Assembly: GCF_024298865.1 (NCBI RefSeq)
Contig: NZ_CP101161.1
Span: 62,001 to 126,000, forward strand
Length of the DNA: 64,000 bases
DNA from: Halorarius halobius
GTDB taxonomy: Archaea; Halobacteriota; Halobacteria; Halobacteriales; Haloarculaceae
Direction of reading: 5' to 3'
In this document: positions 1 through 8,697 of the stretch, piece by piece
Numbering within the stretch: the stretch's first letter is position 1
Layout of the letters: the number at the start of each line of letters is the position of its first letter
Program-made: the position numbers and the translations under genes
The notes under the pieces: generated by a model
The model's database searches: none
What the model saw: only the letters and a program-made list of their open reading frames with translations
What the model was told of the DNA's origin: nothing

Positions 1-605
1 GACGCGACCAGCGGGAACGAGCAACTGATGCAGGAGGCGAGACCGAGCAGGCCCGCACTCGACGCGAGCGACGCCGACGCGAGCCGCGCGTACAGCAGGT
101 ACGCCAGCGCGACGTAGCCGATGACCCGGTAGGGGACGAAGTAGACGTGGGCGCTCCCGGCGACGTACGCGACGCGTGGCCCCCACCCCGGAACGGACAG
201 CGACACCAGCCAGCCGTCGGGGACGTAGCCGTGCGAGTGGGCGTGGCCGAGATGCGGCAGGCCGACGAGACCGGTGACGACCGCCAGCAGGAGCAGGTAG
301 CCGCCGGCGACCCCGGCCGCGAGCATCCGGCGCCGGTCGCGGTCCGAGAGGTCGCGGCCGACGCTCAGGAACCGGGCGAGCGCAGTCGAGAACGCCGCGT
401 CGCCCGGCGGTGAGTCGGCCCGGGCGACGGCGTAGAGACCGACGTTTATCCACAGGAACGGGTAGACGAGGTAGCGCGGTTCCGCGACGTGCCCGACCGT
501 CAGCAGGTAGGTGGCGACGGCCACCGTTTCGGCGGCCAGCAGGCCGGCCCACAGCGGCCAGTCGGCCGGCGGGTCGAGGGCGCGTGCGACCCGGGCGGTG
601 CTCAT
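1..605 (-). CDS. Polytopic membrane protein, 3'-truncated by window edge
   Basis: About 201 codons are visible and the stop lies beyond the left edge. The product is a hydrophobic multi-span protein, with membrane segments at about residues 15-37, 44-60, 95-117 and 146-176. A further segment carrying the cysteine pair ASCISCSF sits just before the edge. I see no enzyme motif. The ATG overlaps the stop of the upstream 141-codon gene (ATGA), so the two are probably translated together. Small membrane proteins of this sort accompany cytochrome oxidase or copper-handling genes in haloarchaea, but no such gene is in view, so a function is not assigned. A Cys-x-x-Cys at the end of a helix could bind metal (inference). 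Confidence 0.75.
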   Translation of the reverse strand, partial: MSTARVARALDPPADWPLWAGLLAAETVAVATYLLTVGHVAEPRYLVYPFLWINVGLYAVARADSPPGDAAFSTALARFLSVGRDLSDRDRRRMLAAGVAGGYLLLLAVVTGLVGLPHLGHAHSHGYVPDGWLVSLSVPGWGPRVAYVAGSAHVYFVPYRVIGYVALAYLLYARLASASLASSAGLLGLASCISCSFPLVA

Positions 606-1027
606 ACCACGAGTTTCGCGGCGATGGCGAGCACGATAGCCAGTCCGACCAGCATCGCGCCCTCAGCGACGCCCCAGGCGGCGGGCCGGCCCCGCGACCG
701 GGCCGAACTGTAGACGCCGACGAACAGGTAGCCGGCGATGACGACGCCGCCCAGCGCGGCCATGGCGACGCCGACCATCCCAGCGCCGGGCACCTGCATC
801 CCGCTGACCCAGACGACCGCCGCGCCCCCGAACGCGAACACCAGCAGGAGGAACGTCACGCCCCACACCGCCGGACTCGACTTCAGGGCGTCGAGGCGGT
901 CGAGCAGTCCGGCCCCGTCGGTCGGGGCGTACGACTCCCAGTGTCGGAACCGCAACACTGCGCCGACGACCGCCAGCACGAACGCGGTCATCAGCACCGC
1001 CGTCGCCGTGTACGCGAGGTCTGCCAT
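602..1027 (-). CDS. Small four-helix membrane protein, conserved hypothetical
   Basis: 141 residues with four clear membrane helices at about 6-24, 53-73, 82-105 and 119-140. The loop between helices 1 and 2 is hydrophilic and holds RFRHWESYAP. No catalytic or cofactor motif is visible and I do not recognise the family with certainty. Its stop overlaps the start of the next membrane-protein gene (ATGA), so the pair forms a two-gene unit. The start is the ATG at 1027, and 67 bp separate it from the end of the aldolase gene downstream of trpA, so this pair probably has its own promoter. Confidence 0.75.
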   Translation of the reverse strand: MADLAYTATAVLMTAFVLAVVGAVLRFRHWESYAPTDGAGLLDRLDALKSSPAVWGVTFLLLVFAFGGAAVVWVSGMQVPGAGMVGVAMAALGGVVIAGYLFVGVYSSARSRGRPAAWGVAEGAMLVGLAIVLAIAAKLVV

Positions 1028-1094
1028 GGTGTACCGTGACTACCGGTGACAAACCCCGCGAGCTAATAAATCCTCGCCGTCGCGCGGTCGCGGC

Positions 1095-1889
1095 TCAGGC
1101 CTCGACGGTCAGCCCGGCCCGTTCGAGCGCCGCTTCAGCGGTGGCGTCGTCGTGGACGACAGCCGCGACGGCCCGCGTAATCGCCTCGGGGTCGTCGTGC
1201 TGGAAGATGGACCGCCCCATCGAGACGCCTGCGGCGCCGCCGTCCATCGCGCCCCGAACCATCTCGGCCGTCTCGCGGTCGGTCCCCTTCGACCCGCCCG
1301 CGATGACGACCGGGAGACGCGTCGATTCGACGACGTGCTGGAACGAGTCGCCGTCGCCCGAGTAGCCCGTCTTGACGACGTCCGCGCCGAGTTCTTCCGC
1401 GAGGCGGACGGCGTGACCCAGCGCCTCCGGGTCGGACTCGTCGACGCCCGGCCCGCGGGCGTACGCCATGGCGAGGACGGGCATCCCGAGGCGGGCGGCG
1501 GCGTCGGTCAGCTCCGCGAGTTCGGCTATCTGGTCGGGTTCGTACTCGGAGCCGACGTTGATGTGGAAGGAGACGGCGTCGGCGCCCGCGCGGACCGCCT
1601 CCTCGACGGTGCCGGTCAGCCGCTTGTCCTGCTCGTCGGGGCCGATGGTCGTCGAGGCGTTCAGGTGGACGACGTACCCCTTGCCGTTCTTGTTGGGGTG
1701 GACGCGGGGCGCGATGCCCTTCTGGGTGAGGACGGCGTCGGCGCCGCCGCGGGTGACCGCGTCGATGGTGCCCTCGATGTCCTTCAGGCCCGCCACCGCG
1801 CCCATCGTGATGCCGTGGTCCATGGGGACGATGACGTACCGTCCGCCTGTGGCGATGCGTTCGAGTCGTGCTGTGAGGCCGGCGGTCAT
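1095..1889 (-). CDS. 2-amino-3,7-dideoxy-D-threo-hept-6-ulosonate synthase (DhnA-type class I aldolase)
   Basis: 264 residues. TIM-barrel class I aldolase of the DhnA/FbaB family. In archaea this type condenses a 6-deoxy-5-ketofructose phosphate with aspartate semialdehyde, the first step of the alternative route to 3-dehydroquinate and aromatic amino acids. Visible are PMDHG with Asp24, Tyr143, and ADVVKTGYSGD with the likely Schiff-base Lys173; the glycine-rich phosphate sites are IAGGSKG and VSMGRSIF. An upstream in-frame ATG at 1907 would add six residues, but family members begin close to MTAG. It follows trpA by 24 nt (6 nt if the upper start is used), so it is the last gene of the trp operon and links pathway entry to the terminal tryptophan branch. 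A true fructose-1,6-bisphosphate aldolase is the main alternative, but context favours the aromatic role. Confidence 0.88.
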   Translation of the reverse strand: MTAGLTARLERIATGGRYVIVPMDHGITMGAVAGLKDIEGTIDAVTRGGADAVLTQKGIAPRVHPNKNGKGYVVHLNASTTIGPDEQDKRLTGTVEEAVRAGADAVSFHINVGSEYEPDQIAELAELTDAAARLGMPVLAMAYARGPGVDESDPEALGHAVRLAEELGADVVKTGYSGDGDSFQHVVESTRLPVVIAGGSKGTDRETAEMVRGAMDGGAAGVSMGRSIFQHDDPEAITRAVAAVVHDDATAEAALERAGLTVEA

Positions 1890-1913
1890 TGTGGTATCCT
1901 GTGGCACGTCCGT

Positions 1914-2756
1914 TCAAGTCCGTTCCGGTCCCGGCGTGCGTTGCGCCGCGCCGGCGACCGCGCCCTCCTTGAGTTCGCGGGCCTTCGCTTCGAGGCGGTC
2001 CGCCGTCTCCGAAACGGGCGCGTCGTTCTCGTGGCCCTCGGCGACGATGTCGACGAGCGCGCTCCCGACGATGATGCCGTCGGCACCGCCGGCGACGATG
2101 TCGCGGGCGTGCTCGCCGGTCTTGATGCCGAACCCGACGGCCTTCGGCAGGTCGTACGCCTGCAACCGCGCGAGGCTCTCGGTGGTCTGGCCGCTCACGT
2201 CGTCGCGTGCGCCGGTGACCCCGAGCCGCGCCTGCACGTAGAGGTAGCCCGACGACAGCGACGCCAGCCGCTCCAGTCGCGCGTCGTCCGTCGTGGGGGC
2301 GACGATGAACACCAAATCGAGTCCGTGTTCGTCGCAGGCCTCGCGCAGGGGGTCGGCCTCCTCCGCGGGCAGGTCCGGCACGACGAACCCGTCGATGCCC
2401 ACCTCGGCGGCGCGGCGCACGAACGGTGCCGGCCCCCCCTCCGTTCCGTACTGGTAGATGAGGTTGTAGTAGGTCATGCAGACGACGGGCACGTCCACGT
2501 CGAGCGCCTCGACGAACTCGAAGTAGCGCTCGACGGTCATCCCCGCCTCCAGCGCGCGGACGATGGCGTTCTGGATGGTCTCGCCCTCCGCGATGGGCTC
2601 CGAGAAGGGGAGGCCGAGTTCCACGACGTCGGCGCCGCCCGCGACGAGCGCCTCGACGTACGCCTGCGAGGCCTCGAACGACGGGTCGCCCGCCGCGAGA
2701 TACGGGACGAACGCCGGTTCGTCGGCGAACGCCGCCGCGATGGCGGGGTTCGTCAT
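1914..2756 (-). CDS. trpA: Tryptophan synthase alpha chain
   Basis: 280 residues. Cleaves indole-3-glycerol phosphate to indole and glyceraldehyde 3-phosphate and passes indole to TrpB through the tunnel of the alpha2-beta2 complex. The barrel opens with the usual PYLAAGDP. The catalytic glutamate is Glu46 in [14 protein letters not shown]. In that motif the bacterial second acid, Asp60 in E. coli numbering, is replaced by Glu57, which I remember as usual in haloarchaeal TrpA. The phosphate site [12 protein letters not shown] is intact. Its ATG overlaps the trpB stop by 4 nt. The C-terminal tail after about residue 265 is proline- and glycine-rich and variable. Confidence 0.96.
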   Translation of the reverse strand: MTNPAIAAAFADEPAFVPYLAAGDPSFEASQAYVEALVAGGADVVELGLPFSEPIAEGETIQNAIVRALEAGMTVERYFEFVEALDVDVPVVCMTYYNLIYQYGTEGGPAPFVRRAAEVGIDGFVVPDLPAEEADPLREACDEHGLDLVFIVAPTTDDARLERLASLSSGYLYVQARLGVTGARDDVSGQTTESLARLQAYDLPKAVGFGIKTGEHARDIVAGGADGIIVGSALVDIVAEGHENDAPVSETADRLEAKARELKEGAVAGAAQRTPGPERT

Positions 2757-3994
2757 CGGTCCCCCCGCTCGTCGAACACGTCCATCGTCGGCGCCGCGTC
2801 GATGTCGCGGTCGTCGGTCTCCTCGATGACGGCCTCGAGGTCCTTGTCGCCCCGGCCGGAGACGTTGACGACCACCACGTCGCCGAGTTCCTCGGCAGTC
2901 GCCGCCTCCAGGTAGGCGACGGCGTGGGCGGATTCGAGCGCCGGGATGATACCCTCCTCACGGGAGAGCCGGTGGAACGCCTCCAGCGCGGCGTCGTCGT
3001 CGACGTTGACCGCGCGGACGCGCCCCTCGTCGACGAGGTGCGCGAGTTCCGGGCCGACGCCCGCGTAGTCGAGCCCCGACGAGACCGAATGCGACTCCAT
3101 TATCTGCCCGTCGGAGTCCTGCAGGAGTTTGGTGCGCGCACCGTGGAGTACGCCCTCGGTGCCCGTCGACAGCGACGCGGAGTTGGGAGCGACGCCGCGC
3201 TGTTCGTCGACGGCGAGCGACGACCCACCGGCCTCCACCGCGAACAGGTCGACGTCGGTGTCGACCAACTCGGCGAAGATGCCCATCGTGTTCGACCCGC
3301 CGCCGGCGCAGGCGACTACGGAGTCGGGCAGGCGGCCCACCTGCTCGCGGGACTGCCGGACCGTCTCCTCGCTGATGACTCGGTGGAAGTCACGCACCAT
3401 CGCCGGGAACGGGGCCGGCCCGACGACCGACCCGATGACGTAGTGGGTGTTCTCCACCGTCGTCGCCCAGTCGCGCATCGTCTCGGAGATGGCTTCCTTC
3501 AGGGTGCCCCGCCCCACGTCGACGGGGTTCACCTCGGCGCCGTTGATGCGCATCCGGAACACGTTGGGGCGCTGGCGGTTGATGTCGCGCCGGCCCATGT
3601 ATATCTCGCAGGGCATGTCGAGGTGGGCCGCGGCCATCGCCGTCGCGGTGCCGTGCTGACCCGCACCCGTCTCGGCGATGATGCGCTCCTTCCCCATGTA
3701 CTTCGCCAGCAGACACTGCCCGAGGGCGTTGTTGAGTTTGTGTGCGCCGCCGTGGAGCAGGTCCTCGCGTTTGAGGTACACCTCGAAGCCGTACCGCTCC
3801 GAGAGGTTGTCCGCGCGCTGGAGCGGCGTGGGGCGGCCGCCGAACTCCCGGATGCGCTCGCGGAACTCGTCCATGAACCCGTCCTCGTTGTCGAGGACGT
3901 ACCGCTGGTAGGCGTCCTGTAACTCCTCGATGGCGGGCATGAGTGCCTCGGGCACGTACTGTCCGCCGTACTCTCCGAACTTACTCTGAGACAT
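2753..3994 (-). CDS. trpB: Tryptophan synthase beta chain
   Basis: 413 residues from [11 protein letters not shown]. The reading frame is open further upstream but runs into trpC. PLP enzyme joining indole and serine. The PLP lysine is Lys86 in [13 protein letters not shown], where bacterial enzymes have HTGAHKINN. The PLP-phosphate loop [10 protein letters not shown] and the conserved ETGAGQHG are present, as is [11 protein letters not shown] at the N-terminus typical of the TrpB1 class that pairs with TrpA. The start overlaps the trpC stop by 14 nt and the stop overlaps trpA by 4 nt, so the three are translationally coupled. Confidence 0.97.
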   Translation of the reverse strand: MSQSKFGEYGGQYVPEALMPAIEELQDAYQRYVLDNEDGFMDEFRERIREFGGRPTPLQRADNLSERYGFEVYLKREDLLHGGAHKLNNALGQCLLAKYMGKERIIAETGAGQHGTATAMAAAHLDMPCEIYMGRRDINRQRPNVFRMRINGAEVNPVDVGRGTLKEAISETMRDWATTVENTHYVIGSVVGPAPFPAMVRDFHRVISEETVRQSREQVGRLPDSVVACAGGGSNTMGIFAELVDTDVDLFAVEAGGSSLAVDEQRGVAPNSASLSTGTEGVLHGARTKLLQDSDGQIMESHSVSSGLDYAGVGPELAHLVDEGRVRAVNVDDDAALEAFHRLSREEGIIPALESAHAVAYLEAATAEELGDVVVVNVSGRGDKDLEAVIEETDDRDIDAAPTMDVFDERGDR

Positions 3995-4739
3995 GCGTGA
4001 GTCGGTGTGTGTTCTCGCGGACGTCCCCGTCCATGATGGCGGAGCCGACGAGACAGGCGTCGGCCCCGGCACGGCGCATCCGCGAAACGTCGTCGTCGGT
4101 GGCTATGCCGCTCTCCGCAATCAACGTGGCGTCGTCTGGCACCGCGGGCGCGACGCGCTCGAACGTGCCGAGGTCGACTTCCAGAGCCGCGAGGTCGCGG
4201 TTGTTGACCCCCACGATGTCGGCGCCCGCCTCGACGGCGGCCGCGACCTCCGCGCGGGAGTGGGTCTCGACGAGCACCTGGAACCCCCGGTCGCGGGCCG
4301 CATCGACCAGTCGGGGGAGGTCGTCGCCGACGAACCGCGCGATGAGCAGGACGACGTCGGCCGCGACGGCGTCCAGTTGCGCTTCCTCCAGCAGGAAATC
4401 CTTCCGGAGGACCGGCACGTCGACGGCCTCGCGGACGCGCCGGAGCGTCTCGGGCGACCCGCCGAAGTGGTCGGGTTCGGTCAGCACCGACAGCGCCGCG
4501 GCGCCGCCGGCGACCATCTCCTCGGCGAGGTCGACGGGGTCGTCGTCCCGCTGGCCGTCGGTCGTCGGACTCGTCGGCTTCACCTCCGCGATAATCGGTA
4601 CCCGGCCGTCGGCCTCCGCGGCGGCGAACGCCGCCGGAAGCGACCGGGCCGCGACCGACACGCGCTCGCCGCCGGCACCGCGCTTCCGGGCGGCGTCGAG
4701 GATGGAGCGGACGGCCGGGGCCATCTCCTCAGTGTTCAT
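3981..4739 (-). CDS. trpC: Indole-3-glycerol-phosphate synthase
   Basis: 252 residues. Converts CdRP to indole-3-glycerol phosphate. The signature [11 protein letters not shown] carries the substrate-binding lysine, [10 protein letters not shown] the general-acid lysine, GVNNRDL the conserved asparagine region and LIAESGI the catalytic glutamate; VGSAIM forms the phosphate site. Complete length for a monofunctional TrpC, not fused to TrpF. First gene of the operon, with the ATG about 29 bp downstream of a TATA element. The mRNA is therefore probably leaderless, and two TGTACA boxes lie between the TATA box and the start. The anthranilate genes (trpD, E, F, G) are not in this window. Confidence 0.97.
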   Translation of the reverse strand: MNTEEMAPAVRSILDAARKRGAGGERVSVAARSLPAAFAAAEADGRVPIIAEVKPTSPTTDGQRDDDPVDLAEEMVAGGAAALSVLTEPDHFGGSPETLRRVREAVDVPVLRKDFLLEEAQLDAVAADVVLLIARFVGDDLPRLVDAARDRGFQVLVETHSRAEVAAAVEAGADIVGVNNRDLAALEVDLGTFERVAPAVPDDATLIAESGIATDDDVSRMRRAGADACLVGSAIMDGDVRENTHRLTHVSE

Positions 4740-4742
4740 TAC

Positions 4743-4771
4743 TGTACACTACCGGACTGATTTGTACATAA
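4743..4771 (-). promoter_or_regulatory. trp operon promoter with two TGTACA boxes
   Basis: Read on the minus strand, TTATGTAC (complement of 4764-4771) makes a TATA box about 29 bp upstream of the trpC ATG. Two copies of the palindrome TGTACA lie at 4743-4748 and 4763-4768, exactly 20 bp apart start to start, so they face the same side of the helix. One overlaps the TATA box and the other sits at the expected transcription start. TGTACA is the TRP-box core bound by the TrpY repressor in Methanothermobacter. That a related protein works here is inference. Confidence 0.6.
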
Positions 4772-4889
4772 GGCTTGCGTCGTGGGAGCGCCGAGCGGGC
4801 GGACGTGACCCGCTCGCGCCCGTGACTTCAACGCCCGGACGTAACGGGCCGAACGCCTAACGGGCTGTGTACCGAATACACGGACAACG

Positions 4890-5966
4890 ATGGCAGAGTT
4901 TACGCTCGACCGACGGAGCCTCGTCCGGTCGGTCGGAGCGGCAGGGGGGCTGTCGTTGCTGTCGGCCGCGGCGGAGGCCGCGAGCGACGACGAACCGCCC
5001 GTCCCGGACACCGACCCGCACACGCAACTGACGTACGCGGCCGTCACGGACGCGGTCATCCCGCGGACGCCCGAGTTGGCCGACGACCTTGGCGACGAGC
5101 ACGTCCCGGGCGGCCTCGAAACCGGGCTCGACGCCTACCTCGTCGAGTACGTCAACACGCTGTTCTCGGGGCTGACGCCGGTCGGTGACCGCACGGGCGA
5201 CCTGCGACTCGCCGAGGTAGTGGCGACCGTTCTGGAGGAGGCGGCGGTCGAACTGCTCGCGCGGGGCCGCAACGACGACCAGCCGTCCCCGCGGTTCGTC
5301 CGCGAGTTGACCGACCGCTCGACGACGCTCGGGGAGGCCGTCGACGTGGCCGCCGCGGGGCTGTTCCCCCGGCTCTCGCGGCGCGACCGGCTGAACGCCC
5401 TGACGCTGTTCGACGAGAAGGAACTCGACGTCGCACAGCTAGCGACCGACACCCCGCTCCCGCTCGTCGAGAGCGACGGCGGACTGGTGCCGACCCTGCT
5501 TGTCGGGTTCACCGAGGTCGTCTACTACAGCGAGTGGCAGGGGTACGAGGACATCTCCGTGCCGCCGTCCGAGCGGGCGTTCACGAACGACGACGACGCC
5601 GTCCAGTCGTGGCGACAGACCGATTTCCCCGGGTTCGCGGACGGTTACGCGGCGTTCCGCGGCTACTGGGGCGGCGACGACGTGTCGCTGGGCGCGGGCG
5701 ACGTCTGGGACGAGGTGGGCGAGCGCACCATCACCTTCGAGTCGGGCGAGTTCCGCGACAACGAGTACGACACCTCGGGCTACGAGGAGGTGTTCCCCAC
5801 GGACGGGGAGCCGGCGACCGAGGACCCGCTCGGCACCGGACAGACCGGCGGCGACGCGCCCAGCCCACCCGAGGCCCCGACCGGCGGCACTTCCGAGGAC
5901 GGGCGACCGGGCGACGGCGGACTCCTCGACGGTGGCCTGCTCGACGCGGCCGGAGGTGACCGCTGA
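4890..5966 (+). CDS. Gluconate 2-dehydrogenase subunit 3-like, Tat-exported small subunit
   Basis: 358 residues. The N-terminus is a twin-arginine signal, DRRSLVRSVGAAGGL with Arg8-Arg9, followed by a hydrophobic alanine-rich stretch, so the protein is exported folded. The body resembles the DUF/Gdh subunit 3 family (TDAVIPRTP early, conserved YYSEWQGY and WRQTDFPG later), the small partner of membrane-bound GMC dehydrogenases. The last 70 residues are a low-complexity Gly/Pro/Asp tail. Its TGA overlaps the ATG of the GMC subunit (TGATG). An inverted repeat GTGTA-5-TACAC at 4867-4881 lies just before the start and may be an operator. Export of the catalytic partner by hitch-hiking on this signal is inference. 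Confidence 0.85.
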   Translation: MAEFTLDRRSLVRSVGAAGGLSLLSAAAEAASDDEPPVPDTDPHTQLTYAAVTDAVIPRTPELADDLGDEHVPGGLETGLDAYLVEYVNTLFSGLTPVGDRTGDLRLAEVVATVLEEAAVELLARGRNDDQPSPRFVRELTDRSTTLGEAVDVAAAGLFPRLSRRDRLNALTLFDEKELDVAQLATDTPLPLVESDGGLVPTLLVGFTEVVYYSEWQGYEDISVPPSERAFTNDDDAVQSWRQTDFPGFADGYAAFRGYWGGDDVSLGAGDVWDEVGERTITFESGEFRDNEYDTSGYEEVFPTDGEPATEDPLGTGQTGGDAPSPPEAPTGGTSEDGRPGDGGLLDGGLLDAAGGDR

Positions 5967-7711
5967 TGGTGCAGGACTCGTACGACGTGGTCGTCGTCGG
6001 GGCGGGCGGCGACGGCCCCGTCGCCGCGTGGAAACTCGGGAGGGCGGGGCTGGACGTGCTGGTGCTTGAGGCCGGCCCGTTCCACGGCAACGAGCAGTGG
6101 CCGAACCCCCACGAGGAGCCCGGGGGGGAGGCCTCCTCGGACCCGAGTGATCTCTCGGGCGACCTGCTCGACGAGCAGTTCACGACCCGGGAACTGGAGA
6201 TGACCGAGAAACTGCTGTGGGGTCCGGCGGACCACGACCGGGGCTTCTGGTTCCGCAAGTTCCCCGGCGACGGCGCCACCATCCAGGCCGCGGGCGTCGG
6301 CGGCACCACCCTCATCTACACGTCGAACCACCCGCGAGCCTACCCCGCGGCCATCGACGAGCAGGGCCACTGGCCCTCCAACTTCACCTACGACGACCTG
6401 GTCCCCTACTACGAGGAGGTGGAGGCGATGACCGGCGTCGCGCCCGCACCGGTCACGGCCAAGGAGGAACTGTTCTTCCAGGGCGCCGAGGAGCAGGGCT
6501 GGGACCTGCTCGACAAGAAGAACGTCGACGAACCCGGCTACCGGCCCCAGCCGAACGCCATCAAACAGCCCAGCGAGAAGCTCCACGTCGACGCCGACTA
6601 CGAGGGGGCCGTCGAGTACCCCGACGTCGAGGGGCACACGATGGCGCTCGGGGAGATATCGGGTAACCCGTTCCCCGAGGGCGCACCCTACGAGGAGAAG
6701 GCGAAGCAGTCCGCCAACATCTCGTTCGTGCCCGCGGCGATGGAGACGGGCAACGTCACGGTCCGCCCGAACGCGTTCGTGACGGACGTGCACACGGATT
6801 CGGTGCTGGGAACGCCGGAGGCGACGGGCGTCACCTTCCGGGACACCTGGGACGGCTCCACCGAACGGGTCGACGCCGAGGTGGTGGTGCTGTCCGCGGG
6901 GTCGATAGAGACGCCGCGGCTCTGGCTCAACTCCGACCTGCCGAACAACGAGCACGTCGGCAAGGGGCTGACCATCCACTTCGGCGACAACGTGATGGGG
7001 CTGTGGCGCGGCGACGACGCCCGCGCCGAACTGCTCCAGCGGGTCGGCAAGGAGCGCGTCGACCAGCACGAGGGCGAGGTCATCGCCGCGCGGTTCGACT
7101 ACCCCGGCCTCGGGATGTTGCAGACCACCGGTACGAAGCCGGGCATCCAGGCCATCCTCGGGTTTGGCGCCTCCTCGTCGGGGTTCACGTTCACGAACGA
7201 CCCCGCGAACGAGCCGTGGGACACCGAGGGGCGGCTGGCCGGGCCACAGTTGAAGCGCCTGCTGTCGGACTACCGGCGGATGCTCCCGGTGCTCGTGGTG
7301 ACGGACGACCGGCCCCACGAGCGGAACAACGTCACCGTCGCGCCCGGCGCGTCCGACGAACACGGGCCGGTGCCGCTGGTCAACTACTCGCCCAGCGAGG
7401 GCGACATCCAGCGCCGGGACGAGCTCTCCCGCATCTGTGCGCGCATCCTGCGGTCGGCGGGCGCCGACCACGTCCACCGGTCGGACTCGCCGCCGACGGC
7501 CATCCACATCCACTCGACGATGCGGATGGGGAAGGTGGTCGACCCCTGCTGTGAGGCGTACGACCTCGACCGCCTGTTCGTCGCGGACCACTCCGTGATG
7601 GCGAACTCGCTCGGCGGGCCGAACCCGACGAACACGGGACAGGCGCTGGCCGCGCGGACCGCCGACCACATCGTCGAGCGCTACTTCCCCGACCGCGCGA
7701 GCACGAACTGA
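5966..7711 (+). CDS. GMC-family dehydrogenase catalytic subunit
   Basis: 581 residues. FAD-dependent alcohol/sugar dehydrogenase of the glucose-methanol-choline family. The ADP-binding loop VVVVGAGGDGPVAA is at residues 8-21, and a second FAD contact GGTTLIYTSNHPR is at about 112-124. HIHSTMRMG with the active-site histidine is near residue 513, and the C-terminal GGPNPTNTGQALAART loop completes the FAD site. It has no signal peptide of its own and directly overlaps the Tat-signal small subunit, as in bacterial gluconate/2-ketogluconate/sorbitol dehydrogenases. Those also need a cytochrome c subunit, which is absent here, so the electron acceptor is unknown. Substrate cannot be read from sequence. 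Confidence 0.9.
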   Translation: MVQDSYDVVVVGAGGDGPVAAWKLGRAGLDVLVLEAGPFHGNEQWPNPHEEPGGEASSDPSDLSGDLLDEQFTTRELEMTEKLLWGPADHDRGFWFRKFPGDGATIQAAGVGGTTLIYTSNHPRAYPAAIDEQGHWPSNFTYDDLVPYYEEVEAMTGVAPAPVTAKEELFFQGAEEQGWDLLDKKNVDEPGYRPQPNAIKQPSEKLHVDADYEGAVEYPDVEGHTMALGEISGNPFPEGAPYEEKAKQSANISFVPAAMETGNVTVRPNAFVTDVHTDSVLGTPEATGVTFRDTWDGSTERVDAEVVVLSAGSIETPRLWLNSDLPNNEHVGKGLTIHFGDNVMGLWRGDDARAELLQRVGKERVDQHEGEVIAARFDYPGLGMLQTTGTKPGIQAILGFGASSSGFTFTNDPANEPWDTEGRLAGPQLKRLLSDYRRMLPVLVVTDDRPHERNNVTVAPGASDEHGPVPLVNYSPSEGDIQRRDELSRICARILRSAGADHVHRSDSPPTAIHIHSTMRMGKVVDPCCEAYDLDRLFVADHSVMANSLGGPNPTNTGQALAARTADHIVERYFPDRASTN

Positions 7712-7718
7712 CGGCTCG

Positions 7719-8219
7719 TCAGGTCCCGGCTCCCTCGACCAGACCCCGCGGCAGGAACTCGCCCACGAGGAGCGTGCCACCGGCCGCGACGACGCCGGCG
7801 AGGACCGCCCCAACGGCAGGCGACGGGACGCCGACCACCGAGACGCCGAACGTCAGGGCCACGCCCGCGGCGAACGGGAGCGGCCACGCCATCGCCGCGG
7901 TGACGACGACGACGCGCCACCGGCGACCGGCCAGCCGTGCCCGCCCCGCGACGGCCGCCAGCGGCACCCACACGAGCGCGACCAGCAGGACCGCCCCCAG
8001 CCACGCTTCGTCGTACAGCGCGAGGACACCGAACCCGGCGACGGCGACGACGACGCCGAGCAGGCCGCCGGCGAGATAGCGGACGACGACCGGCACCCGA
8101 CTCCGGAGTAGACGGAGCACGAGGGCGGCCACGGTGACGACTCCGAGCAGTCCCGCGACGACGAGGAGCACGCCCACCAGCAGGAGGAACCCGAACCCCG
8201 CACCCAGCCCGTTGCTCAT
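7719..8219 (-). CDS. Small multi-span membrane protein, hypothetical
   Basis: 166 residues starting MSNGLGAGFG. The frame stays open upstream to 8513, but that extension is antisense to the S10-like gene and is rejected. At least four membrane helices at about 7-30, 38-60, 70-84 and 95-118 and more near the C-terminus, separated by short arginine-containing loops (RLLRSR, RARLAGRRW). A TATA-like CGATTTTTC about 29 bp upstream of the ATG suggests a leaderless transcript. No motif gives a function. Its stop is 8 nt from the end of the convergent GMC gene. Confidence 0.7.
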   Translation of the reverse strand: MSNGLGAGFGFLLLVGVLLVVAGLLGVVTVAALVLRLLRSRVPVVVRYLAGGLLGVVVAVAGFGVLALYDEAWLGAVLLVALVWVPLAAVAGRARLAGRRWRVVVVTAAMAWPLPFAAGVALTFGVSVVGVPSPAVGAVLAGVVAAGGTLLVGEFLPRGLVEGAGT

Positions 8220-8316
8220 GGACGCGCCTCGAACCGGGGAGCGAAAAATCGTCCGGCGACCCCACCCGGCGCGAAGGGGTGAGCTTTTGGCCGCGCGCAC
8301 GCTTGACCCGGCAAGG

Positions 8317-8640
8317 ATGCCCTTCGTCACCAAACTCACGTTCCAGAGCGGGGACCGGGACGCGCTGGACCGCGTCGTCGACGACATCAAACACAGCGCC
8401 GAGCAGAAGGGCGTCGAACTGAAGGGACCGCACCCGAAGCCGACGAGCGACCTGCACGTCCCCCAGAAGAAGCGACTCGACGCGACGGAGGGGTTCGATA
8501 ACTGGCGGTACACGGTCTACTCCCGCGAGATAGAGATTCACGGCAACGACGAGTTCGCCCGCCAGGTGGCGGGCGACGACTACCCCTCCAGCATCCACAT
8601 CGAGGCCGACGTGAAGCAGACGCGCGGGATGGGACGGTAA
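8317..8640 (+). CDS. uS10-like protein (S10/mL48 family paralogue)
   Basis: 107 residues from MPFVTKLTFQSGD. The fold pattern is that of ribosomal protein S10: a beta strand, a helix with alternating Asp/Lys (RDALDRVVDDIKHSAEQ), the loop GPHPKPTSDLHVPQKKRL matching the S10 tip, and YTVYSREIEIHG. The tip region is basic, as expected for an RNA binder. It is encoded alone, away from any ribosomal protein operon, so it is a paralogue and not the usual rpsJ. Transcription probably starts at or near the ATG (TATA-like CTTTTGG 30 bp upstream). A role in ribosome binding, translation or antitermination is inference. Confidence 0.8.
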   Translation: MPFVTKLTFQSGDRDALDRVVDDIKHSAEQKGVELKGPHPKPTSDLHVPQKKRLDATEGFDNWRYTVYSREIEIHGNDEFARQVAGDDYPSSIHIEADVKQTRGMGR

Positions 8641-8697
8641 CGCGCCGGAGGGCCGGTCCCGGAAAGGCAGTTAACCCCGGGGACCGACGGGGAGGAT

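Noticed and set aside
4867..4881. Inverted repeat GTGTA-5-TACAC before the GMC operon as a third TRP box
   Set aside because: Lacks the TGTACA core and is on the other promoter; kept only as a possible operator of the GMC genes.
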